From: Paenibacillus endoradicis | Lineage (GTDB): Bacteria > Bacillota > Bacilli > Paenibacillales > Paenibacillaceae | Direction of reading: 5' to 3' | DNA length: 64,000 bases | Assembly: GCF_024721975.1 (NCBI RefSeq) | Contig: NZ_JANQBB010000012.1 | Span: 1 to 64,000, forward strand | Part shown: piece by piece, positions 56,915 to 64,000 of the stretch | Layout of the letters: every line of letters begins with the position of its first letter | Numbering within the stretch: the stretch's first letter is position 1 | Program-made: the position numbers and the translations under genes | The notes under the pieces: model-generated | Seen by the model: only the letters and a program-made list of their open reading frames with translations | Databases searched by the model: none | Told to the model about the DNA's origin: nothing

Positions 56915-57319
56915 GTGTCTTCAAAGGAGAGTCCCTCGCTAGATCAATTTCAAGATCAAGTATCACAACTACTTCTTAGACATCGAAGTGTGCTTGACAT
57001 TATGTCCAAGTTAGATCAGACAAGTGCAGCTGTTAATCGATCTGTTACAAAGGCAATTACTGACTGTGGTTGTATCGAATTAAATGCATCCAAGCAACCA
57101 TTCAATGAATTACAATCTCTAGATGCCTCACAATCAACAATTAACAATCATCTCTCAGGTCAATTATGTGAACATTGCAAGGAATTTGTCGAATCTTCAT
57201 TAGGTCGCAATCTTTTCTATCTCACCGCACTTTGTACGCAATTGCAGCTTGATCTTACAGAAGTAGTTGCCGCAGAATCGACGAAATGTTCAACTCTAGG
57301 AGTATTTAATCTAACATGA
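56915..57319 (+). CDS. Small conserved Firmicute protein, unknown function
   Basis: The 134-aa protein is helical and contains cysteines in CGC, CEHC and two later sites. The C-terminal KCSTLGVFNL resembles the end of MazG-like nucleotide pyrophosphohydrolases, a weak hint only. The start is likely the GTG at 56915, 5 bases after AGGTGA; a GTG three codons earlier is too close. It is divergent from yacL, convergent with pssA and has its own terminator. I recall similar proteins in Paenibacillus without a tested role. Confidence 0.75.
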   Translation: MSSKESPSLDQFQDQVSQLLLRHRSVLDIMSKLDQTSAAVNRSVTKAITDCGCIELNASKQPFNELQSLDASQSTINNHLSGQLCEHCKEFVESSLGRNLFYLTALCTQLQLDLTEVVAAESTKCSTLGVFNLT

Positions 57320-57320
57320 G

Positions 57321-57376
57321 AAAACCTCTATCGAGGTCATTCGAGGGTGAGCGACCTCGTTTATAAGGTAGGTTTT
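57321..57376 (+). terminator. Terminator after the small conserved gene
   Basis: CGAGGTC/GACCTCG (57332-57338, 57353-57359) forms the inner stem and AAAACCT/AGGTTTT (57321-57327, 57370-57376) an outer one. The T run is modest. Confidence 0.5.
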
Positions 57377-57437
57377 ATCGCCAAATAGAATTTGTCCATC
57401 GCTATCCTTGGAAATTTATAAATTCCATTGTGATAGC

Positions 57438-57492
57438 AAAAAGAGCGTACGCTACAGTAGTTAATAATAACTACGAAGCGTACGCTCTTTAT
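57438..57492. terminator. Bidirectional terminator downstream of pssA
   Basis: AGAGCGTACGCT (57442-57453) pairs with its copy at 57477-57488, flanked by A5 and T3, between two convergent genes. Confidence 0.8.
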
Positions 57493-57496
57493 ATCA

Positions 57497-58234
57497 TTAG
57501 GCATGCTTTTCAGATTGCTCTTCTTCTTGAATGTTATACTGTTGTTTTCTTTTCGAACGACGTCTAACGTTTTTTTTTAATCCGTAAAGAGCATATAAAA
57601 TTAACGGAATAAAGAATATTTTCGATAAGTGCTCCTCAAACATAATCCCAATAACAAGTGCAACAATAACAATAATAGGAATAACCCAAACTGCACTTTT
57701 TGGAATACCAATCCGCTTGAAACTTGGATAACGAATATTACTGACCATTAATAATGCTAAAACAATTGATGTAATAATAAATACGATTGGCGAAACATCA
57801 CCTTTGAATAGAGCTACTGTAGCAAGTATTCCACCTGCTGCAGGAATAGGTAATCCTATGAAATGTCCTGGTGAACTTGATTTAACGTTGAACCTTGCAA
57901 GACGAAGTGCACCACATATCGGAAACAACGCAGTTACAAACCAAGATAACATCGGTGTTACATCTTGTAATGCCACAACATACATAATAAAAGCAGGGGC
58001 TACCCCAAATGAAATTACATCTGCTAAAGAATCTAACTCTTTGCCAAACTCACTTTGAGCATTAAGTGCTCGAGCAACACGGCCGTCAACGCCATCTAAT
58101 AACATTGCAATTATGATCATGATTGCTGCCATACCTGAGCGTTCGTTGAAAACTAACATGATTGAGATTACACCAAGACATAAGTTTCCTAGCGTAAGAA
58201 TGCTCGGTATTGACTTCGTAATCATCTCATCCAC
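57497..58234 (-). CDS. pssA: CDP-diacylglycerol-serine O-phosphatidyltransferase
   Basis: PssA makes phosphatidylserine, the precursor of phosphatidylethanolamine. The CDP-alcohol motif is complete as DGVDGRVARALNAQSEFGKE and then LDSLAD near residues 43-70. About seven membrane segments follow, and the C-terminal tail is strongly charged. Length is 245 aa. A phosphatidylserine decarboxylase gene is not adjacent. It follows disA. Confidence 0.93.
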   Translation of the reverse strand: MDEMITKSIPSILTLGNLCLGVISIMLVFNERSGMAAIMIIIAMLLDGVDGRVARALNAQSEFGKELDSLADVISFGVAPAFIMYVVALQDVTPMLSWFVTALFPICGALRLARFNVKSSSPGHFIGLPIPAAGGILATVALFKGDVSPIVFIITSIVLALLMVSNIRYPSFKRIGIPKSAVWVIPIIVIVALVIGIMFEEHLSKIFFIPLILYALYGLKKNVRRRSKRKQQYNIQEEEQSEKHA

Positions 58235-58309
58235 CTCTTTTTTTTCAATGCGTTATACCTACAATAATGAATACATATTTTGTAGCACATTCAGTTAATT
58301 GTAGGGGTT

Positions 58310-59386
58310 TTAGATTTGTCTGTCAATGAACACTTGCTCTTGGATGCGTCTCAATCCATCTCTGATCGTTCTAGCCCTTACTTCTCCGATACCTTCAACT
58401 GCGTCCAAATCCTCTGCTGTTGCCATTAATATAACCGAAAGCTTCCCGAATTTTTCTACCAATTTATTCATAATAGATATAGGTAATCTTGGGATTTTGG
58501 ACAATAATCGATATCCTCGAGAAGAAATCGCTTCATCTGCTAGCATCGTACTATTCGGATAACCAAGCAATTTCACAATCATAGATGCTTCAAGTAATTC
58601 TTCGTTACTTAATCTTTTCAACGATTGTTGGAATTCAGCTACTTTACCAGCAGAAGGATCTTTCATATAGTCGGTAATAAGATAAGAGATTTCTTCTTCA
58701 AGACCAACAATTAATTCTTCCATCTGCATCCGAATCAATCTGCCTTCTGTTCCTAATTCATTGACGTAACGAATAATTTCAGTCTTAATTCGATCTAATA
58801 ATTCAGAACGTTGAATGACATAAGCGACTTCTTGTAGCGTTACTAAGTCCTCATATTCCATAGCAGATAAGTTTGTAAATGCTTGACTAAGTACCGATTG
58901 ATAACGTTCTAACGTACGAATAGCTTGATTCGCTTTCGTCAGAATAAATCCCATGTCTTTCAAGGAATAACGCAGTGATCCTTGATATAATGTAATGATA
59001 TTACGACGTTGGGAAATAGAAACCACTAATTTCCCAGTCTGCTTTGCTACACGTTCAGCAGTACGATGCCTGATACCTGTCTCTGTTGAAGGTATGCTAC
59101 TGTTAGGAATAAGTTGCGTATTTGCATATAAAATACGTTTCAAATCCTCACTTAATATTATTGCTCCATCCATTTTGGCAAGTTCATACAAATAATTGGG
59201 CGAAAAATCACAATTTATCGCAAAACCACCGTCTACAACTTCCATAACTTCTGGACTATAACCAACAACAAGTAATGCCCCCGTTTTCGCACGAAGCACA
59301 TTTTCCAGCCCATCACGAAAAGGGGTACCTGGCGCCACAAGTTGTAATAAACTGTTCATTTTTTCGCGTTGACTAACTTCCTTCAT
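58310..59386 (-). CDS. disA: DNA integrity scanning diadenylate cyclase DisA
   Basis: DisA makes c-di-AMP and pauses at DNA branch structures, delaying sporulation. The cyclase domain has DGA at 73-75 and RHR at 106-108. A helical spine follows, and a C-terminal HhH domain (about 290-350) shows DLDAVEGIGEVRARTIRDG. Length is 358 aa. It lies downstream of radA, which is known to restrain DisA, as in Bacillus. Confidence 0.97.
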   Translation of the reverse strand: MKEVSQREKMNSLLQLVAPGTPFRDGLENVLRAKTGALLVVGYSPEVMEVVDGGFAINCDFSPNYLYELAKMDGAIILSEDLKRILYANTQLIPNSSIPSTETGIRHRTAERVAKQTGKLVVSISQRRNIITLYQGSLRYSLKDMGFILTKANQAIRTLERYQSVLSQAFTNLSAMEYEDLVTLQEVAYVIQRSELLDRIKTEIIRYVNELGTEGRLIRMQMEELIVGLEEEISYLITDYMKDPSAGKVAEFQQSLKRLSNEELLEASMIVKLLGYPNSTMLADEAISSRGYRLLSKIPRLPISIMNKLVEKFGKLSVILMATAEDLDAVEGIGEVRARTIRDGLRRIQEQVFIDRQI

Positions 59387-59630
59387 GATGATCCCCCTAT
59401 TCCAAGGCTGCTCTCTATACTTGCTACTGAATTTGCAACAGAATAGAGCGTTTTATGTACACTACTTATATCATATTGAAATCCTGTAAATTTCATGCGT
59501 TTTCAGAGCAATATATCTAATATTGTTTAAATTCTCAACTATTTTACAATAACATAGAACTTAGCTATAGCATACAACTAACTACATTTGTATCAATTCG
59601 TTCCAGCTACTAGTCGTATTATTCACAATG

Positions 59631-60998
59631 TTACTCAAGAGCCGCCTTCAAAGCTTCAGCTATATTTTGAACCCCAATTACTTTAATTCCCTTTGGTGGA
59701 GTCCATCCCTTTAGACTCTTTTCAGGCATAATCACTCGTTTAAAGCCAAGCTTTGCTGCTTCCTTCACACGCTGTTCTGCTCGCGAAACTGCTCGCACTT
59801 CACCTGTTAATCCGATTTCACCGAAGATGACATCATCCGGTTTCGTAGGAGCATCTTTGAAACTAGAAGCAATACATACTGCAGCTGCTAAGTCTACTGC
59901 AGGCTCATCTAACTTCAGACCACCAGCTACGTTCAGATAAGCATCTTGATTCTGTAAGAACATCCCCATTCGCTTCTCCAGTACAGCAATAATTAATGAC
60001 ATCCGATGATGATCAATCCCTGCAGACATTCGCCTCGGCGAAGGAAAATTGGTGGGAGCAACTAATGCTTGAAGTTCCACCAGTACAGGTCTCGTTCCTT
60101 CCATACTTGCTACTACCATTGATCCGGATACCCCTAGAGGACGTTCCGAGAGAAATAACTCGGAAGGATTAGTTACTTCTCGTAACCCATCTTCTCCCAT
60201 TTCAAATATTCCGATTTCATTCGTTGATCCAAATCGATTTTTCACCGCACGTAGCAGTCTGTACGTATGATGTCGTTCCCCTTCAAAGTAAAGGACACAG
60301 TCAACCATATGTTCTAGTAGACGAGGTCCTGCTATCGCACCTTCTTTTGTAACATGACCTACTAACACTGTCGCAATGCCTTTTTGTTTCGCAACTCTCA
60401 TAAAATGAGCAGTACATTCACGAATTTGCGACACACTTCCTGGCGCAGATTCAACACTTGGATCATATACCGTTTGAATTGAATCAATGACTAGAAAATC
60501 TGGATCAAGATTTTCTATCGATTCATTAATATGCTCCATATTCGTTTCACAAAGTACGTATAAATGCTCTGTTAATGCACCAAGACGATCGGCGCGCAGT
60601 TTTGTTTGGCGAACCGATTCTTCACCCGATATATATAAAACTTTGTAGTCTTTAGAGGCAAGTGCATGCGAAGTTTGTAACAGTAACGTAGATTTTCCAA
60701 TACCAGGATCTCCCCCGACTAATATAAGCGAACCTGGGACAACACCACCGCCAAGTACTCGGTTAAGTTCAACCATTTCCGTTTCAATACGCGGCTCTTT
60801 ACCTGTTTCTATCTTCATAATTGACAGCGGTTTTTCTTTACCAAGTGCCCCAGTTAATCCTACACCTTTTGTTTTGGACACTGTTTCTTTATGTTCAACC
60901 ATCGTATTCCATGACTGACAGCCAGGACATTTACCAAGCCAACGTGTTGATTCGGTTCCGCATTCTGTACAGGCGAATTTTATTTTCACTTTTGCCAT
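59631..60998 (-). CDS. radA: DNA repair protein RadA
   Basis: RadA is a RecA-like branch-migration helicase. The C4 zinc finger CTECG...CPGC is at residues 10-29, Walker [11 protein letters not shown] near 95, the KNRFG motif near 255, and a C-terminal Lon-like domain follows. Length is 455 aa. It stands between clpC and disA; a 230-bp AT-rich spacer separates it from disA. Confidence 0.97.
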   Translation of the reverse strand: MAKVKIKFACTECGTESTRWLGKCPGCQSWNTMVEHKETVSKTKGVGLTGALGKEKPLSIMKIETGKEPRIETEMVELNRVLGGGVVPGSLILVGGDPGIGKSTLLLQTSHALASKDYKVLYISGEESVRQTKLRADRLGALTEHLYVLCETNMEHINESIENLDPDFLVIDSIQTVYDPSVESAPGSVSQIRECTAHFMRVAKQKGIATVLVGHVTKEGAIAGPRLLEHMVDCVLYFEGERHHTYRLLRAVKNRFGSTNEIGIFEMGEDGLREVTNPSELFLSERPLGVSGSMVVASMEGTRPVLVELQALVAPTNFPSPRRMSAGIDHHRMSLIIAVLEKRMGMFLQNQDAYLNVAGGLKLDEPAVDLAAAVCIASSFKDAPTKPDDVIFGEIGLTGEVRAVSRAEQRVKEAAKLGFKRVIMPEKSLKGWTPPKGIKVIGVQNIAEALKAALE

Positions 60999-61015
60999 AA
61001 TAAACTCCTTTTAGG

Positions 61016-61066
61016 GTTGTTCAAAAAAAGAAAATTTTGAACTCTCACTTTATAACGATTACGATC
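61016..61066. repeat. Possible type 1 remnant upstream of radA
   Basis: GTTCAAAA and TTTTGAAC form a short inverted repeat (61019-61041), followed by ACTTTATAACGAT, which resembles the ACTTTGATAACGAT of type 1 elements. It is too short to be sure. Confidence 0.25.
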
Positions 61067-61121
61067 ATTTTCTTTTATTTTAACATTAACAGCTTACTTT
61101 CTAAAGATACAGTTGTAAGCA

Positions 61122-61168
61122 TAAAAAGAGTGTCATAAAAGTAGATATCCCTACTTTTACGACACTCT
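61122..61168 (-). terminator. Terminator of clpC
   Basis: An 18-bp stem with one G-U pair (61127-61144, 61151-61168) is followed by T5 on the minus strand, 20 bp past clpC. Confidence 0.85.
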
Positions 61169-61188
61169 ATGCTAATCATCGACTTAAT

Positions 61189-63630
61189 TTATTCAACCGT
61201 AGCTTTAACATCTTTCACTACAACTAGGCCACCGTCTTTTTCATCAATAAGGAATGAATCTCCTTTTTGAATAACACCCATTAACAAATCTTCGGAGAGA
61301 CGATCTTCAATATGTTTTTGGATAGCTCGACGTAATGGACGAGCACCATATTGTGGGTCATACCCTTCTTTTGCAAGGAATTTCTTCGCTGCATCAGATA
61401 AAGTAAATTCGATTTCTTGCTCTTTCAAACGTTTAGCAAGATCATCTGACATTAACGTAACGATTTGTGCAATATGTTCTTCACCAAGAGAATGGAACAC
61501 GATCGTTTCATCGATACGGTTAATGAATTCTGGACGGAAGCTTTTCTTAAGCTCAGCCAACACTTTATCTTTCATAGATGCAAACTCTCTACCCGCATCA
61601 TTTACTGCTGTGAAGCCAAGTGTAGAGTTTTTCTTAATTTGGTCAGCGCCGACATTAGAAGTCATAATAATTAACGTATTACGGAAGTCAACTACACGAC
61701 CTTTCGAATCGGTTAGACGTCCATCTTCAAGCACTTGAAGTAAAATGTTGAATACTTCAGGATGTGCCTTCTCGATCTCATCTAGTAATACTACAGAGTA
61801 TGGTTTACGGCGTACTTTCTCCGTTAATTGGCCACCCTCTTCATAACCAACATATCCAGGAGGAGCTCCGACTAGACGAGAAGTAGAATGTTTCTCCATA
61901 TACTCAGACATATCAATTCGAATAACGGCATTCTCATCGCCAAACATCGCTTCAGCTAATGCGCGAGCTAGTTCAGTTTTACCTACTCCAGTAGGACCAA
62001 GGAAAATAAATGAACCTATTGGGCGCTTAGGATCTTTCAGACCAGCACGTGCACGACGAATGGCACGAGACACTGACTTCACTGCCTCTTCTTGACCAAT
62101 TAGGCGGTCATGTAGAATACTCTCCATATTAAGAAGGCGCTGAGTCTCTCCTTCTCCAAGTTTGCTAACTGGAATTCCTGTCCAGCTTGCTACAACTTGT
62201 GCGATATCCTCTGGGGTTACTTCAGAGTCTGTACGTCCTTGTTTTTCTTTCCAAATGTTTTTCGTCGTATCTAGTTCTTCACGAATTTTTTGTTCTGTAT
62301 CTCGAAGTGCAGCTGCTTTCTCGAACTCTTGGCTCTGTACAGCGGCATCTTTTTCTTTACGAATATTTTCAAGACGATTTTCTAATTCTTTCAAATTAGG
62401 TGGTACAGTGTAAGTGTTCAATCTTACACGAGAACCAGCTTCATCGACCAAGTCAATCGCTTTGTCTGGCAAGAAGCGATCTGGAATGTAGCGATCAGAT
62501 AATTTCACTGCTTGAATGATAGACTCATCAGTGATTTTCACACGGTGATGAGCTTCATAACGATCACGTAAACCGTACAGAATTTGAATAGCTTCATCAA
62601 CAGATGGTTGATCTACTGTTATAGGTTGGAAACGACGTTCAAGTGCCGCATCCTTCTCGATGTATTTACGATATTCATCAAGTGTAGTCGCACCAATACA
62701 TTGCAACTCACCACGTGCTAAAGCAGGCTTCAAAATATTAGAAGCATCGATAGCACCTTCAGCACCGCCTGCGCCGATTAACGTATGCAACTCATCAATG
62801 AACAAAATAATATTTCCTGCCTGACGAATTTCGTCCATAATTTTTTTCAGACGATCTTCAAATTCTCCACGATATTTCGTACCTGCAACAACAGAACCCA
62901 TATCTAGTGTCATTACACGTTTGTCGCGTAGCGTTTCAGGGATTTCGTTATTAATAATTTTTTGTGCTAATCCTTCGGCAATCGCTGTTTTACCAACTCC
63001 TGGCTCACCGATTAAAACAGGATTGTTTTTTGTGCGACGACTTAGTACTTGAATAACACGTTCAATCTCTTTGGAACGACCGATGACTGGATCTAGATTA
63101 CCTTCTCTAGCTGATACAGTTAAGTCTCTAGCCAATCCATCAAGTGTTGGTGTGCTTACATTCGTTTGTGTATGTTGATGGCTAGAAACCGCCTCACTGC
63201 TACCTAACAGTTGAAGTACCTGTTGACGAGCTTTATTCAAGCTAATGCCAAGGTTATTCAACACACGTGCTGCCACGCCTTCACCTTCACGAATTAGACC
63301 AAGTAAAATATGCTCTGTACCTACATACGTATGACCAAGCTTACGTGCTTCATCCATCGATAATTCAATAACTTTTTTTGCACGTGGGGTATATGCAATA
63401 TTATTCGGCTGTTCTTGGCCACGACCGATTAACGCTTCTACTTCATCTTGAATTTTTTCAAGACCTAATCCTAGTCCTTGCAAAGCTTTTGCTGCGATGC
63501 CTTCACCTTCACGAATTAGACCAAGTAAAATGTGCTCTGTACCGATATTGTTATGTCCCAAACGTACTGCTTCTTCTTGAGCTAACGCTAGCACTTTTTG
63601 GGCACGCTCTGTAAATCTACCAAACATCAT
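61189..63630 (-). CDS. clpC: ATP-dependent Clp protease ATP-binding subunit ClpC
   Basis: ClpC unfolds proteins for ClpP and, with McsB, degrades arginine-phosphorylated substrates. Two N-terminal Clp repeats (1-145) carry the [14 protein letters not shown] motif twice. Walker A sites are [13 protein letters not shown] and [13 protein letters not shown], and a UVR/M domain lies between them (about 420-460). Length is 813 aa. The ATG at 63630 overlaps the mcsB stop by 4 bp (ATGA). Confidence 0.97.
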   Translation of the reverse strand: MMFGRFTERAQKVLALAQEEAVRLGHNNIGTEHILLGLIREGEGIAAKALQGLGLGLEKIQDEVEALIGRGQEQPNNIAYTPRAKKVIELSMDEARKLGHTYVGTEHILLGLIREGEGVAARVLNNLGISLNKARQQVLQLLGSSEAVSSHQHTQTNVSTPTLDGLARDLTVSAREGNLDPVIGRSKEIERVIQVLSRRTKNNPVLIGEPGVGKTAIAEGLAQKIINNEIPETLRDKRVMTLDMGSVVAGTKYRGEFEDRLKKIMDEIRQAGNIILFIDELHTLIGAGGAEGAIDASNILKPALARGELQCIGATTLDEYRKYIEKDAALERRFQPITVDQPSVDEAIQILYGLRDRYEAHHRVKITDESIIQAVKLSDRYIPDRFLPDKAIDLVDEAGSRVRLNTYTVPPNLKELENRLENIRKEKDAAVQSQEFEKAAALRDTEQKIREELDTTKNIWKEKQGRTDSEVTPEDIAQVVASWTGIPVSKLGEGETQRLLNMESILHDRLIGQEEAVKSVSRAIRRARAGLKDPKRPIGSFIFLGPTGVGKTELARALAEAMFGDENAVIRIDMSEYMEKHSTSRLVGAPPGYVGYEEGGQLTEKVRRKPYSVVLLDEIEKAHPEVFNILLQVLEDGRLTDSKGRVVDFRNTLIIMTSNVGADQIKKNSTLGFTAVNDAGREFASMKDKVLAELKKSFRPEFINRIDETIVFHSLGEEHIAQIVTLMSDDLAKRLKEQEIEFTLSDAAKKFLAKEGYDPQYGARPLRRAIQKHIEDRLSEDLLMGVIQKGDSFLIDEKDGGLVVVKDVKATVE

Positions 63631-64000
63631 AATGAAGCACCTCCACTTTCACCTTGTTTATTCAATTGCTCTCTAATTAGTTCTGCTCGCTTATAGTCTC
63701 GATCATCTACAGAGAGTTTTTCATTATAACGATGTTGTAAAAATCCGGGTTGTGTCATAATAAGTAATTCATTCAATACATTCGGCGGAACATTTGACAA
63801 TATGCCTAGATCAGCGCCCAGTCGAACGTCAGATAATCGTTGTGCTGCTTCCTTAGAATCCATAATAGCTGCATGAGCAAGAATACCATAAGAACGTTTC
63901 ACACGATCCTCTACACGCCTGAATGACTCATTCATTAGCTTACGACGTGCAGCCTTTTCATGTTCAATAATTTGCTTGGCTACACTATACAAATTATCAA
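63627..64000 (-). CDS. mcsB: Protein arginine kinase McsB, 3' part
   Basis: The reading frame is open to the right edge, so only the C-terminal 120 or so residues are seen. [14 protein letters not shown] and [12 protein letters not shown] are typical of the McsB end. McsB phosphorylates arginines to mark proteins for ClpC-ClpP. The stop overlaps clpC, and mcsA and ctsR are expected beyond the edge. Confidence 0.92.
   Translation of the reverse strand, partial: DNLYSVAKQIIEHEKAARRKLMNESFRRVEDRVKRSYGILAHAAIMDSKEAAQRLSDVRLGADLGILSNVPPNVLNELLIMTQPGFLQHRYNEKLSVDDRDYKRAELIREQLNKQGESGGASL

Overview
The window looks like the chromosome of a low-GC, spore-forming Firmicute of the Paenibacillus/Cohnella type. 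The evidence is the sporulation and germination genes (pdaB, kbaA, gerD, cwlD, a SpoIIM-family gene, sigH), an S10-spc-alpha ribosomal supercluster in Bacillales order, and pssA beside disA. Almost everything is on the minus strand, so it is transcribed right to left. The species cannot be fixed from the sequence alone.

Layout from left to right. (1) 1-160: promoter and leader of an rRNA operon whose 16S gene lies off the left edge. (2) 0.2-5.9 kb: sporulation block with a small conserved ORF, spoIIM-like, pdaB, kbaA, gerD, salA and cwlD, matching the B. subtilis cwlD-salA-gerD-kbaA-pdaB-rrn order. (3) 6-8.6 kb: a sulfate-assimilation pair (cysH, sat) and a Nudix hydrolase. (4) 8.6-26.4 kb: rpsI-rplM, truA, then the complete alpha, spc and S10 operons. 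(5) 26.7-29.6 kb: a three-gene ABC transporter lying between tuf and rpsJ. (6) 29.7-46.3 kb: str operon (tuf, fusA, rpsG, rpsL), rpoC, rpoB, a methyltransferase, rplL, rplJ, rplA, rplK, nusG, secE, rpmG. (7) 46.6-57 kb: sigH, rae1, rlmB, mrnC, cysS, cysE (under a Cys T-box), gltX, ispF, ispD and a PIN/TRAM protein. (8) 57-64 kb: pssA, disA, radA, clpC and the 3' end of mcsB.

How the genes work together. The core is transcription and translation machinery with its own feedback sites: L10 leader, probable L13 leader, S10 leader, a terminator-like stem in the rpoB leader, and the T-box. Around it sit cysteine supply (cysH, sat, cysE, cysS), isoprenoid precursors (ispD, ispF), RNA maturation (mrnC, rlmB, rae1), DNA integrity and c-di-AMP (disA, radA), and proteolysis (mcsB, clpC).

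The least explained content is a set of related, palindromic intergenic repeats. Type 1 elements (about 170-220 bp) lie upstream of gerD, truA and gltX, with a mini-copy near rlmB. Type 2 elements (about 150-240 bp) lie near rlmB and on both sides of the cysE T-box. Type 3 elements (about 80 bp) end in the ribosome binding sites of sat, ispF and gltX. The copies differ in sequence but keep base pairing through compensatory changes, which points to selection on structure. They are non-coding and no transposase is present. They are the best candidate here for an undescribed system. A second notable point is ribosomal protein S12, which carries Arg and Ala at two classical streptomycin-determining positions.
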